DNA of 64,000 bases, from positions 248,001 to 312,000 of the forward strand of contig NZ_JAIMCA010000001.1 in assembly GCF_025499465.1 (NCBI RefSeq). The letters are read 5' to 3'. This stretch comes from Allobosea sp. BH3. Its GTDB lineage: Bacteria; Pseudomonadota; Alphaproteobacteria; Rhizobiales; Beijerinckiaceae. Shown here one piece after another: positions 37,418-45,587 of this stretch. The notes under the pieces were generated by a model. That model saw only the letters and a program-made list of their open reading frames with translations, was not told where the DNA came from and did no database searches. The translations under genes and the position numbers were made by a program. Positions within the stretch are counted from its first letter, which is position 1, and every line of letters begins with the position of its first letter.

Positions 37418-37887
37418 CATCCTTCCCCGAGACATTCTCCGGCATCGCATCCAGGCGGAGCCTGCCGCTCATGCTCGCAGCCCTCGTGACCTGCGTCGCG
37501 GCCTCATCCGAAGCCATAGCGCAGACCGCCGGGCGCCAGAGGGCTCCGGCCGGCGCGCTGGTCTATTTTCACTACCCGCTCGACGGGTTGCGCGTGCCGG
37601 AGCGCTTCACCGTCCGCATCGGACTGCGCAACATGGGCGTGGCGCCCGCAGGCGTCGATCAGGCGCAGACGGGCCATCACCACCTGTTGATCGACACCGA
37701 CCCCGGCCCGCCGGACCAGCCGATTCCGGCCGATTACAACAATATCCACCTCGGCAATGGTCAGACGGAGGTCGTCGTCACCTTGCCCAGGGGAAAGCAC
37801 ACGCTTCAGTTACTAGTTGGCGATCACAATCACATTCCGCACAATCCGCCCGTGATGTCGCCGAAGATCACCGTCTACGTCCGCTGA
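37414..37887 (+). CDS. Exported single-domain DUF4399 protein
   Basis: This 157-residue protein starts at a GTG overlapping the stop of the three-repeat gene. A signal peptide (about residues 15-37) precedes one DUF4399 domain, with TGHHHLLID, NNIHLGNGQTEV, GKHTLQLLVGDHNHIPHNPPVM. The histidine pattern equals that of the tandem repeats except that one His of the NHIH motif is Asn. It is most like the third repeat of the neighbour (sharing IGLRNMGVAPAG), so it probably arose by duplication of that repeat. It should be periplasmic and act with the larger protein. Confidence 0.86.
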   Translation: MTSFPETFSGIASRRSLPLMLAALVTCVAASSEAIAQTAGRQRAPAGALVYFHYPLDGLRVPERFTVRIGLRNMGVAPAGVDQAQTGHHHLLIDTDPGPPDQPIPADYNNIHLGNGQTEVVVTLPRGKHTLQLLVGDHNHIPHNPPVMSPKITVYVR

Positions 37888-37957
37888 GTTCGTAGCAACC
37901 GAGACAAGATGATGCGCGCGGGAGGGAAGCGCGTCTCAGGAGGAGACGATCCGTAGC

Positions 37958-39679
37958 ATGGCCTGGTTGCTGTCCCTCGTGCTTGCTGTCGCGCTGCAGG
38001 CGCTTCTTCCCATGTCGGCTTCCGCACAGCAGGCGGCGGAACCGGGGCGCGTTGCGCTGGTCATCGCCAACGGCTCCTATCCCGAGGCCGGAATTCCCGG
38101 CGCGCTGACGGATGGCCGCGCCGTCGCATCTGCCCTGCGCGACGGCGGCTTCGACGTGGTTGCGGTGGAGGACGCTGACCGGGCCGCATTGCTGCGGGCC
38201 CTCGCCACCTTCACCGGCAAGCTCCGCCGCGGCGCCGAAGCCATCGTCTTCTATTCCGGCCACGCCGTGCAGCAGCGCGGCCGCAATTTCCTGGTGCCCC
38301 TGCCGCCGCAGAATGCGGAGCAGGATACCATCGATCTCGACGCGCTGATCGATGCGCTGATCCTCGCCCGGCCGGTCAGCTCCTTCGTCTTCATCGACGC
38401 CAGCCGCAACAATCCCTGGCAACCCGCCGGCAAAGGGCTCCTGGCCGTCGAACCGCTGGAGCGGATCGCGGTGATGTTCTCCGCCGCGCCGGGCAGGACG
38501 GTGACGGATAGCGGCGCGCGTGCAAGCCAGACCGTCGAGGAATGGCTGAAGGCGATCCGCACGCCGAACCTCGACATGGGGGCAGCCGCCAAGCGCACGC
38601 AGGACGCTGTCGCCCGTCTGACCCGCCGCGCCCAGCTGCCCTGGCTCTCTTCCGATCCGCCGGCGGGGCTCGTCGTCACGCGGCCCGTCGCCGTCGCGCA
38701 GAACAACCGCGCGGTGATCCCGCCACTCGAAGGCACGAGCGCGCCGCCCGACGCCTATGAGCTGGCCTTCTGGGAGACGATCCGCAACAGCGAGAGCGCA
38801 GCCGAGTACAAGGCTTATCTCGACGCCTATCCGAACGGCCGCTTCGCAGCGCTCGCCCGCGCCCGTGAGCAGCTTTACCGCGGCAAGCCGCCCGCCCCCG
38901 CTGCATCCGCTGCCGTCGCGCCGCCTGCTCCGCCCCCCGCGGCCGCGGCCCCGGCCGCACCCGTGGCGGCCGGCCCGCAGCGCGACTGCACCGGCTGCCC
39001 GGAGCTTGCGGCAATCCCGGCCGGCACCTTCCAGATGGGCTCCAACGATCTCTACGAATTCGAGAAGCCGGTGCATCCTGTCACGGTGAAGGCCTTCCTC
39101 CTCGGCACGCGCGAGGTGAGCTACGAGGAGTGGGACCTCTGCGTCGACCAGGGCGGGTGCAACCACCGGCCGGACGATCGCGGCCTCGGTCGCGGCAAGC
39201 GCCCGGTCACCGACATCCACTGGAACGACGCCAACGCCTATCTGAGCTGGCTTTCGGCGCGGACCGGCAAGCGCTATCGCCTGCCCACCGAGAGCGAGTG
39301 GGAATACGCCGCGCGCGCCGGAACGGCCACCACCTATGCCTGGGGCCAGACGATGGTGAAGGAGCGGGCGAACTGCAACGGCTGCAACGACCAGCCTCGC
39401 CGCAGCGCCATTGCCGTCGGCCAGTTCCCGCCCAACAGCTTCGGGCTCTACGACATGGCTGGCAACGCCGCGGAATGGGTCGCGGATTGCTGGAGCGAGA
39501 GCTATCGGAGCACCCCGCGGGACGGCAGCGCCTACACCGTTCCGGCCTGCCGCGAGCGCGTGCTGCGCGGCGGCTCCTTCAACAACGACCCGCGCTACCT
39601 GCGCTCGGCCGCCCGCTTCAAATACGACGCCGACGTCCGCTTCTATACCAACGGATTCCGCGTCGCGCGGGAGCCTTGA
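37958..39679 (+). CDS. Exported pseudo-caspase fused to an FGE/SUMF1-like domain
   Basis: This 573-residue protein has a signal peptide ending near residue 24. The caspase-like domain (about 29-230) keeps His102 (FYSGHAVQ), but the Cys position of the FIDACRNNP-type motif is Ser149 (AGC codon at 38402-38404). A proline/alanine linker follows (about 305-335). The C-terminal 230 residues are a formylglycine-generating-enzyme/SUMF1 family domain, with IPAGTFQMGSNDLYEFEKPVHPV, RLPTESEWEYAARAG and GLYDMAGNAAEWVADCW. Its end segment LRGGSFNNDPRYLRSAAR lacks the paired cysteines of true FGE. Both halves therefore look altered. It follows the DUF4399 genes by 70 bases, probably in one operon. Confidence 0.88.
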   Translation: MAWLLSLVLAVALQALLPMSASAQQAAEPGRVALVIANGSYPEAGIPGALTDGRAVASALRDGGFDVVAVEDADRAALLRALATFTGKLRRGAEAIVFYSGHAVQQRGRNFLVPLPPQNAEQDTIDLDALIDALILARPVSSFVFIDASRNNPWQPAGKGLLAVEPLERIAVMFSAAPGRTVTDSGARASQTVEEWLKAIRTPNLDMGAAAKRTQDAVARLTRRAQLPWLSSDPPAGLVVTRPVAVAQNNRAVIPPLEGTSAPPDAYELAFWETIRNSESAAEYKAYLDAYPNGRFAALARAREQLYRGKPPAPAASAAVAPPAPPPAAAAPAAPVAAGPQRDCTGCPELAAIPAGTFQMGSNDLYEFEKPVHPVTVKAFLLGTREVSYEEWDLCVDQGGCNHRPDDRGLGRGKRPVTDIHWNDANAYLSWLSARTGKRYRLPTESEWEYAARAGTATTYAWGQTMVKERANCNGCNDQPRRSAIAVGQFPPNSFGLYDMAGNAAEWVADCWSESYRSTPRDGSAYTVPACRERVLRGGSFNNDPRYLRSAARFKYDADVRFYTNGFRVAREP

Positions 39680-39704
39680 AGCCGCCAAATCGTCGGATGC
39701 CCGC

Positions 39705-39815
39705 CGTCATGCTCGGGCTCGCCCCGAGCATCTCTTGCCGAAGCTGGCTGGAGTGCCTTTCCGTCCAGACATTCTCGGATCTGCGCTTCGCTACGCCCGA
39801 GCGTTACGAGGCATC
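39705..39815. repeat. Palindromic intergenic repeat element, copy 2
   Basis: ATGCTCGGG (39709-39717), loop CTCGC, CCCGAGCAT (39723-39731) has the same 9-base arms and 5-base loop as copy 1. It is followed by a degenerate tail to about 39815. It fills the convergent gap between the pseudo-caspase gene and the next small gene. Confidence 0.7.
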
Positions 39816-39819
39816 CGCC

Positions 39820-40119
39820 TCAGGCGGCGTCATGATCCCGTGTCGCCTGCTCTTCGGCGAATTGCAGGCGCGTCTCGGCCGTGTTGGGCAGGTTCCGCCG
39901 CGACAGCCAGTCTAGGAACCTGGCCGGCCGGATCGTGACAATCTGCAGGGCGCGGCCGCGTGCGAGCCAGGTGTTGACGACGGACATCGCATCACGATGC
40001 CAGATGTCATAATCGGACGGCATCGCATTGCGGTCGTCAGCGAGTTCCCAAAGCTTCGCGAAGTCCTCGCGCTCGTACCAGGGAATGGCGACGGTATAGG
40101 CTTCGACTGTGGGTTTCAT
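39820..40119 (-). CDS. Hypothetical 99-residue protein
   Basis: This soluble protein begins MKPTVEAYTVAIPWYEREDFAKLWELADDR. It contains WHRDAMSVVNTWLARGRALQIVTIRPARFLDWL and is rich in tryptophan and charged residues. It resembles small uncharacterised proteins found in many rhizobia, without a named domain that I recognise. An in-frame TTG two codons upstream (40125) is spaced better from a GGAAG sequence, so the true start may be there. No signal peptide or membrane segment is seen. Its ATG is just downstream of a very short frame and a small membrane protein gene on the same strand. Confidence 0.6.
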   Translation of the reverse strand: MKPTVEAYTVAIPWYEREDFAKLWELADDRNAMPSDYDIWHRDAMSVVNTWLARGRALQIVTIRPARFLDWLSRRNLPNTAETRLQFAEEQATRDHDAA

Positions 40120-40216
40120 CGCCAAGCCGATCTTCCGCGCCGCGCGGATTCGAGATTGTCGGCCGTCTCGTGAAAAGCCAGCCTGACGCCAGTAGCGCCC
40201 ATCTCGCTCGCCATTG

Positions 40217-40378
40217 TCAACTCAGGCGAAATGCCGATGCCGACGACCGAATCTCCGGCAGAGCGCCGCTCGGATGCGGCGGCATCAGGAGGACGACGCC
40301 CGCAACGATGGCGACAGCGCCGATCACGGCAAGCCACAACCAGAAGTCGAGCGGCGGGCGTTTTCTACGACGGTCCAT
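40217..40378 (-). CDS. Small single-span membrane protein (53 residues)
   Basis: The protein starts MDRRRKRPPLDFWLWLAVIG and continues AVAIVAGVVLLMPPHPSG, giving a positively charged N terminus and one membrane helix (about residues 12-32), then a short polar tail ending FRLS. The arrangement is typical of small inner-membrane proteins with the tail outside. There is no recognised family. Only about 55 bases separate it from LigD. The call rests on the clean topology, since no homology can be tested here. Confidence 0.5.
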   Translation of the reverse strand: MDRRRKRPPLDFWLWLAVIGAVAIVAGVVLLMPPHPSGALPEIRSSASAFRLS

Positions 40379-40433
40379 GATCTAGCAATGCGGCGTTCCC
40401 GGCGAAGTTCCGTCGCCGGCGGCCGCAGACACG

Positions 40434-42956
40434 TCACCGCGACGCCCCTTTCGTCAGAGCTCGGGCTGGCTCGAAGAAGCCGCGCCATTCCTCGGGCAAC
40501 GCCAGCCTTTCGGCATCACCGACCTTTATGCCGTTCGGCGCGATGCGATCGAGGTCGGCCCAAGCGATCGGGCATGCGATCGACGCGCCCTCCCGTGCCC
40601 GCGTCGAGAATGGCGCAATGGCGGTCGCGCCACGCCCGTTGCGCAGATAGTCGATGAAGATGCGTCCGCGCCGCGCCTTCTTCGATAGCGTGGCGGTGTA
40701 GAGCTTGGGCTCGGCCTGGGCCATCGCCTTCGCGAAATCGCGAGCGAAATCCTTGACGCGCTCCCAGCCCGCCTTCGGCTTGAGCGGCAGGACGACATGA
40801 TAGCCTTTCCCGCCGGAGACCTTGAGCAGGCTCTCGAAGCCGAGCTCCTTCAGATGCGCCCTCACGGTAAGCGCGGCCTCCCGGACGCGCTCCAGCGGCA
40901 CCCCTTCATCGGGATCGAGGTCGAAGATGATCTGGTCCGGCGTCTCGACGGCGGCGACGGTCGCACCCCAGAGATGGATTTCGACGGTCCCCAGTTGCAC
41001 CAGCGCCGCGAGCCCGTCGAAATCATGGATGTGGATCAGTTCCTCGCCGTCGGTGTCCTTCGTCCGCCGCACGGCCTCGGGCGTGCCCGGCCCGGCATGC
41101 TTCTGGAAAAATCGCTGCCCCTCGATGCCGTCCGGGGCGCGCACAAGGCTCAGCGGCCGGTCGATGACGAAGGGTTGCATCAGCGGCCAGACGCGCTCGT
41201 AATACGCCAGCAGCCCCTGCTTGCTCAGGCCGACATCCGGCCAGAGGACCTTGTCCGGGTTGCTCAGCTTCACGCTCGTCTTCACCGCGACCACCTTCCT
41301 TGCCTGGGAAGGGCCAGCCTTCGCCTTCCGCTCCGGCTCGGGCTTCGCGCCCGCCTCGGCGACAACCTCGCGCGCCGGCTTGTCCTCGCGCAGGCCCAGG
41401 AAGGAAGCATGGCGCAAGGTCTTCGATGCCGTCCAGGCGCGAAACTCGACTTCGGCAAGGAGTTCCGGCTTCACCCAGACCACGCCGCGCTCGCGGCCGG
41501 CCTTGCCCGCGAAGGGCGAGACATCGCTCTTCAGCGCGTCGAGCTTCTTCTTGAGCGCGGCTGCAGATCTGGCGTTGAAGCCGGTGCCGACACGTCCAGC
41601 CGGTTGGAGTTCGCCATCCTCGTAATAGCCGGCGACGATCGAGCGCAGCGTTCTCCCCGCGGCCGCCGAAGGGACATAGCCGGCGATCACGAACTCCTGC
41701 CGCTGCGTGCATTTCGACTTGATCCAGCTCCGCCCGCGTCCGCTGCGATAGGGCGCATCCGCCCGTTTCGAAATGACGCCCTCCAGCCCCATGCGGCAGG
41801 CATGGCTCAACATGGTCTGGCCAGGCTCGATGAAATGCTCGCTGTAGCGCAGGGGCCCCTCCGCCGGCACGGTCTGCAGCAGCGCCTCCAGCCGTTCCTT
41901 GCGGGCGATCAGCGGCTCGGACCTCAGATCCTCGCCGTCGAGATGCAGCAGGTCGAAGGCGAAATAGACCAGGCCGCTCGCCTTTCCCTCCGAGAGCGCC
42001 TCCTGCAGCGCGGAGAACGATGAAATACCCGCCTCGCCCAGCACCACGACCTCGCCATCGACCAGCGCGGTCTCGCAGGGCAGCGCGGCGAGCGCCGCGG
42101 CGAGCCCCTTGCCGAAGCGCGCCGTCCAGTCGAGGCCCGAGCGGGTGAGCAGCTTCACCGCGCCGTGGTCGATGCGGGCCTGCAGCCGGTAGCCGTCGAA
42201 CTTGACCTCGTGCAGCCAGCCCTCCCCGACCGGCGGCTTCGCTTCGAGCGTGGCGAGGCAGGGCTCGACGAAGCCCGGCAGCGCCGGGGCCTCCGCCTGC
42301 CGCCTCGCCTTTCGCGGGAGCGCGACGGCAGACCCGGCCCGCTTGGGCGGCTTGGTCGTGGCCCAGACTTTGCCATTGGCCTCGTCAGTTCCGATCGCCT
42401 CGACGGAGAGGCCGGACTTCACCGAGTCCGGCTCCGCTTCGAGGATATCCTCATCCGTGCGGGCGAATTCATCCTCGGACTTGATCAACAGCCAATTGTC
42501 GCGCTTCTCCCCCCGGCGCGGCTTCAGCCGGATCAGGTGCCAGCTTCCATGAAGCTTGTGGCCCTCCAGCGTAAAGGCGATGTGGCCCTTCTTCATGCCT
42601 GCGACGGGGTCTCCCTCCGGCTGCCAGCGGCCCTCGTCCCAGATGATGACGGAGCCGGCCCCGTACTGCCCGGCCGGAATCGTTCCCTCGAAGCCGCCAT
42701 ACTCGATCGGGTGATCTTCGACATGGACCGCGAGCCGCTTCTCCGCCGGGTCGAGGCTCGGCCCCCGCGTCACCGCCCAGGACCAGAGGACGCCGCCATG
42801 CTCGAGCCTCAGATCGTAATGCAGGCGCCTGGCGGCATGCTTGTGAATGACGAAGGCGCCCGCACCTGCCTTCGCCGCTCGGCGTCCCTGCGCGCCCTTC
42901 GGCTCGCGCGTACGGGTGAAGTCGCGCTTGGCGCGGTAGAGATCGAGCGTCGACAT
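40434..42956 (-). CDS. ligD: Multidomain ATP-dependent DNA ligase D
   Basis: This 840-residue protein joins three nuclease/ligase/polymerase modules in the order phosphoesterase-ligase-polymerase. Residues about 34-190 are the 3'-phosphoesterase (FVIHKHAARRLHYDLRLEHGG, then HVEDHPIEYGGFEGTIP). Residues about 225-530 are the ligase, with the adenylated Lys252 in HEVKFDGYRLQ. Residues about 555-830 are the primase-like polymerase, with LSNPDKVLWPD and the metal-binding DLDP. This is the bacterial non-homologous end-joining enzyme that repairs double-strand breaks with Ku, whose gene lies 31 bases upstream in the same operon. All catalytic landmarks appear intact. Confidence 0.96.
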   Translation of the reverse strand: MSTLDLYRAKRDFTRTREPKGAQGRRAAKAGAGAFVIHKHAARRLHYDLRLEHGGVLWSWAVTRGPSLDPAEKRLAVHVEDHPIEYGGFEGTIPAGQYGAGSVIIWDEGRWQPEGDPVAGMKKGHIAFTLEGHKLHGSWHLIRLKPRRGEKRDNWLLIKSEDEFARTDEDILEAEPDSVKSGLSVEAIGTDEANGKVWATTKPPKRAGSAVALPRKARRQAEAPALPGFVEPCLATLEAKPPVGEGWLHEVKFDGYRLQARIDHGAVKLLTRSGLDWTARFGKGLAAALAALPCETALVDGEVVVLGEAGISSFSALQEALSEGKASGLVYFAFDLLHLDGEDLRSEPLIARKERLEALLQTVPAEGPLRYSEHFIEPGQTMLSHACRMGLEGVISKRADAPYRSGRGRSWIKSKCTQRQEFVIAGYVPSAAAGRTLRSIVAGYYEDGELQPAGRVGTGFNARSAAALKKKLDALKSDVSPFAGKAGRERGVVWVKPELLAEVEFRAWTASKTLRHASFLGLREDKPAREVVAEAGAKPEPERKAKAGPSQARKVVAVKTSVKLSNPDKVLWPDVGLSKQGLLAYYERVWPLMQPFVIDRPLSLVRAPDGIEGQRFFQKHAGPGTPEAVRRTKDTDGEELIHIHDFDGLAALVQLGTVEIHLWGATVAAVETPDQIIFDLDPDEGVPLERVREAALTVRAHLKELGFESLLKVSGGKGYHVVLPLKPKAGWERVKDFARDFAKAMAQAEPKLYTATLSKKARRGRIFIDYLRNGRGATAIAPFSTRAREGASIACPIAWADLDRIAPNGIKVGDAERLALPEEWRGFFEPARALTKGASR

Positions 42957-42987
42957 CCGCGATCCTCTCGAATGCGATCAGCGCCGT

Positions 42988-43848
42988 TCAGGCGCGCTTG
43001 CGAGCCTTGCTGGGTGCACGCTTCGCCGCCGCTGATTTCGACTTCTTTCCTGATGGTTCGTCGGAACCGCCCTCCCCGGCGAGACTCTTCTTCAACGCGT
43101 CGAACAGATTCACCACATTGGCCGGCCGCTCGGCCGCCTGGACCACAGGCGGCTTGCGCCCCTTCCGCTTGGCCTGGATCAGTTCCAGTAGGGCGTCCTC
43201 ATAGCGATCGTCGAAATTGGAGGGATCGAAGGCGGCCTGCTTCTTCTCGATGATGTGCGTGGCGAGCTCGATCAATTCCGGATCGCTCTTCCGCTTGCCG
43301 AGCCCATCGAAGACCTCCTCCGGCTTGCGGACGGTCTTGTCGTATCGCAGCGTCGTCAGCAGCAGCCCTTCCTCGAAGGGTTCGATCATGACCGGCCGCT
43401 CGCGCCGATAAAGCACGATGCGCGCGATGCCGGCCTTCTTCTGCCGCGCCATCGCCTCCCGGATCACGGCGAAGGCCTCCTCCGAGACCTCGTCGGCCGG
43501 CGTCACGTAATAGGGCGTATCGAAATAGATCTGCGGGATTTCCGCCCGGTCCACGAAGCTTTCGATCGAGAGCGTATGCGAGGACTCGATCTGGACCGAC
43601 TCGATCTCGTCCTCTTCGATCAGCAGATATTCGTCGTCGCCGATCTCGTAGCCCTTGACCTCGTCCTCGTCCTGAACGGGCTTGCCGGTGGCACTGTCCA
43701 CATATTGCCGGCGCACCGTGTTGCCGGTCTTGCGGTTGATGATGCGGAACGAGACCTTCTCACTTTGACTGGTGGCGCCCGTCAGTTCGACGGCGCAGGC
43801 GACAAGCGAGAGCTTGAGATAGCCCTTCCAGGCCGGACGCGGCGCCAT
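42988..43848 (-). CDS. ku: Ku end-binding protein for non-homologous end joining
   Basis: The protein is 286 residues from the ATG at 43848; a GTG one codon upstream sits better behind GGAGGG and is equally possible. The Ku core beta-barrel begins RPAWKGYLKLSLVACAVEL and continues through GNTVRRQYVDSATGKPVQ, KGYEIGDDEYLLIEEDEI and YFDTPYYVTPA. The C terminus is a lysine-rich tail (SGKKSKSAAAKRAP), which in bacterial Ku helps bind DNA and recruit LigD. It acts as a homodimer threaded on broken DNA ends. The adjacent ligD confirms the role. Confidence 0.96.
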   Translation of the reverse strand: MAPRPAWKGYLKLSLVACAVELTGATSQSEKVSFRIINRKTGNTVRRQYVDSATGKPVQDEDEVKGYEIGDDEYLLIEEDEIESVQIESSHTLSIESFVDRAEIPQIYFDTPYYVTPADEVSEEAFAVIREAMARQKKAGIARIVLYRRERPVMIEPFEEGLLLTTLRYDKTVRKPEEVFDGLGKRKSDPELIELATHIIEKKQAAFDPSNFDDRYEDALLELIQAKRKGRKPPVVQAAERPANVVNLFDALKKSLAGEGGSDEPSGKKSKSAAAKRAPSKARKRA

Positions 43849-43965
43849 CACGCCAGCCCTCCGGCATGACGGATGCAGAACCTGCAGCTGCTTCCGCGAT
43901 CGATCATCGCCCTTCTCCTGTCGTTCAGACCGAAGAACGGCGATGCGGGCGGAGGGTTCCGGCCC

Positions 43966-45372
43966 TTACGCGATCGAAGCAGGCCCCTTCGGTTCTGCGG
44001 CCGTCGAGACACCTGCCGACTGCAGGGCATAGGCCGCCCGGAGGCACAGATCCTCGCGCCAGGGCGGGGCGATGAGCTGCACGCCGATCGGCAGGGCCCC
44101 GCCGGCGACGGGCGCCAGCGCGACGGGCAGGCCGATGCAGGAGATCGGCTGGGTGAACAGCCCGAGGCTCGGCCGCAGCGGCAGCGTCTCGCCCCTGATC
44201 TCCAGCGTCTTCTGCCCGATCAGCGGGGCGGGACAGGGCGTTGCGGGCGCGACGATCAGGTCGACATCCGCGAAGAGCTTCATCATCTCGTCGTGGAACC
44301 AGCGCCGCGCGCGCTGGGCCTGGACATACCAACCCGCCGGCAGCATGGCGCCCGCGAGGAAGCGGTCGCGCGTATCGGGGTCGAAATCGTCTGGCCGCTC
44401 GCGCAGCCGCTCGAGATGGAAGGCGGAGCTCTCGCTGTTGGTGATGAGGAAGGCAGCGGCGCGCGCGATCGCGGCGCCCGCGATGTCGCACTTGTCTTTC
44501 GCGCCGAGCGCCTGCGCGACGGCGGCGACCGCGGCCGTCGCCTCGGGCATGCCCTCCGTCTCGAAATAGCCGCCGGCAACGACGATGCGCAGATCGGCGA
44601 TCCCGTCCTGCAGCCGCGCCAGCACAGGCTCGACCGGCCGCTGCGCGCAGGCATGGTCCTCTGCATCCGGCCCCTGCATCAGGTCATAGGCCAAAGCGAG
44701 ATCGGTGACGTTGCGCGCGAAGGGGCCGAGATGATCGAGCGAATCGCAGAAAGGGAAGCTGCGCGTGCGCGGCAGCCGGCCATAGGTGGGCTTGAGCCCG
44801 AAGACACCGCAGAGCGAGCCCGGCACGCGGATCGAGCCATTGGTGTCGGAGCCGAGCGAGATCGGAGCCATCCCCGCCGCCGTCGCAGCGCCGGAGCCGG
44901 AAGACGAGCCGCCGGCCATGCGCGCGAGGTCGTGCGGATTGCGGCAGGGGCCGTCATGAGCGTTCTCGCCCGTGAAGTCGTAGGCGTATTCGCCCATGTT
45001 GAGCCCGCCCAGCAGCACCGCGCCGGCCGCGCCCAGCCGCTCGATCAGGATGGCGTCGCGGGCGGATGGCGGCCGCTCGCGGTTGATCTTAGAGCCGGCT
45101 CGCGTCGGCAGCCCGGCAATGTCGAACAGGTTCTTGGCCGCGAAGGGCACGCCGGCCAGCGGCCCAAGCGGCCGGCCGGCGGCGCGCTCCCGGTCGATGT
45201 GCTGCGCCTGCTCACGCGCCCAATCGGCGGTGACGTCGGTAAAGGCGTTGATGCTCGGGTTCAACGCAGCGATACGGGCAAGGAAGGCCTCGGTCACCGC
45301 CTCCGCGCTCACCTCCCCGCCGATCACCCGGCTCGCCAGCACATGGGCCGGCGCAAAGACGTCGATGCTCAC
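43966..45372 (-). CDS. atzE: AtzE-family amidohydrolase (1-carboxybiuret hydrolase-type)
   Basis: This 468-residue amidase-signature enzyme starts at a GTG overlapping the stop of the small AtzG gene by 4 bases. The Ser-cisSer-Lys triad is visible: Lys80 in VPFAAKN, the GGSSSGS serines at 156-160 and nucleophile Ser180 in DTNGSIRVP. AtzE is known to deaminate 1-carboxybiuret with the small subunit AtzG. The same pair (HpxY and HpxX) also occurs in oxalurate/oxamate pathways, so the substrate could differ. Coupling with AtzG and nearby AtzF-type and AtzH-type genes favours urea-like N compounds. It is cytoplasmic. Confidence 0.88.
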   Translation of the reverse strand: MSIDVFAPAHVLASRVIGGEVSAEAVTEAFLARIAALNPSINAFTDVTADWAREQAQHIDRERAAGRPLGPLAGVPFAAKNLFDIAGLPTRAGSKINRERPPSARDAILIERLGAAGAVLLGGLNMGEYAYDFTGENAHDGPCRNPHDLARMAGGSSSGSGAATAAGMAPISLGSDTNGSIRVPGSLCGVFGLKPTYGRLPRTRSFPFCDSLDHLGPFARNVTDLALAYDLMQGPDAEDHACAQRPVEPVLARLQDGIADLRIVVAGGYFETEGMPEATAAVAAVAQALGAKDKCDIAGAAIARAAAFLITNSESSAFHLERLRERPDDFDPDTRDRFLAGAMLPAGWYVQAQRARRWFHDEMMKLFADVDLIVAPATPCPAPLIGQKTLEIRGETLPLRPSLGLFTQPISCIGLPVALAPVAGGALPIGVQLIAPPWREDLCLRAAYALQSAGVSTAAEPKGPASIA

Positions 45373-45587
45373 GAGGCGTCGCCCCCGGCACCGCCCGGCC
45401 GGAACACCGGCGCGAGATCGAGGGCGGCATCGTCGAGCGGGCAGGTCGCGGCAATCTGCGCCATGCGCTGGGCGATGGCGAGGAACTGCATTACGCCCGG
45501 CCTCTGCTCGGCCGTGATCGTCAGGCCGAGCAGAGGCGCCATCGCGTCTAGATGGCGCTGGGGGTCGAAATCGGCGGCTCCACTCAT
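45369..45587 (-). CDS. atzG: AtzG-like small subunit (DUF4089)
   Basis: This 72-residue protein is encoded between a permease and atzE, overlapping both by 4 bases. Its helical sequence (FDPQRHLDAMAPLLGLTI, then RPGVMQFLAIAQRMAQIA, then a DDAALDLAPVFRP tail) fits the DUF4089/AtzG family, a GatC-like subunit that wraps the amidase. The tail motif with LAPVFRP is the GatC-type element. Without this partner AtzE is unstable in the characterised system. The call rests on size, motif and gene order. Confidence 0.85.
   Translation of the reverse strand: MSGAADFDPQRHLDAMAPLLGLTITAEQRPGVMQFLAIAQRMAQIAATCPLDDAALDLAPVFRPGGAGGDAS

Noticed and set aside
40116..40214. 32-codon frame between the small membrane protein and the 99-residue protein
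   Set aside because: No ribosome binding site and no recognisable content; kept only as an observation.
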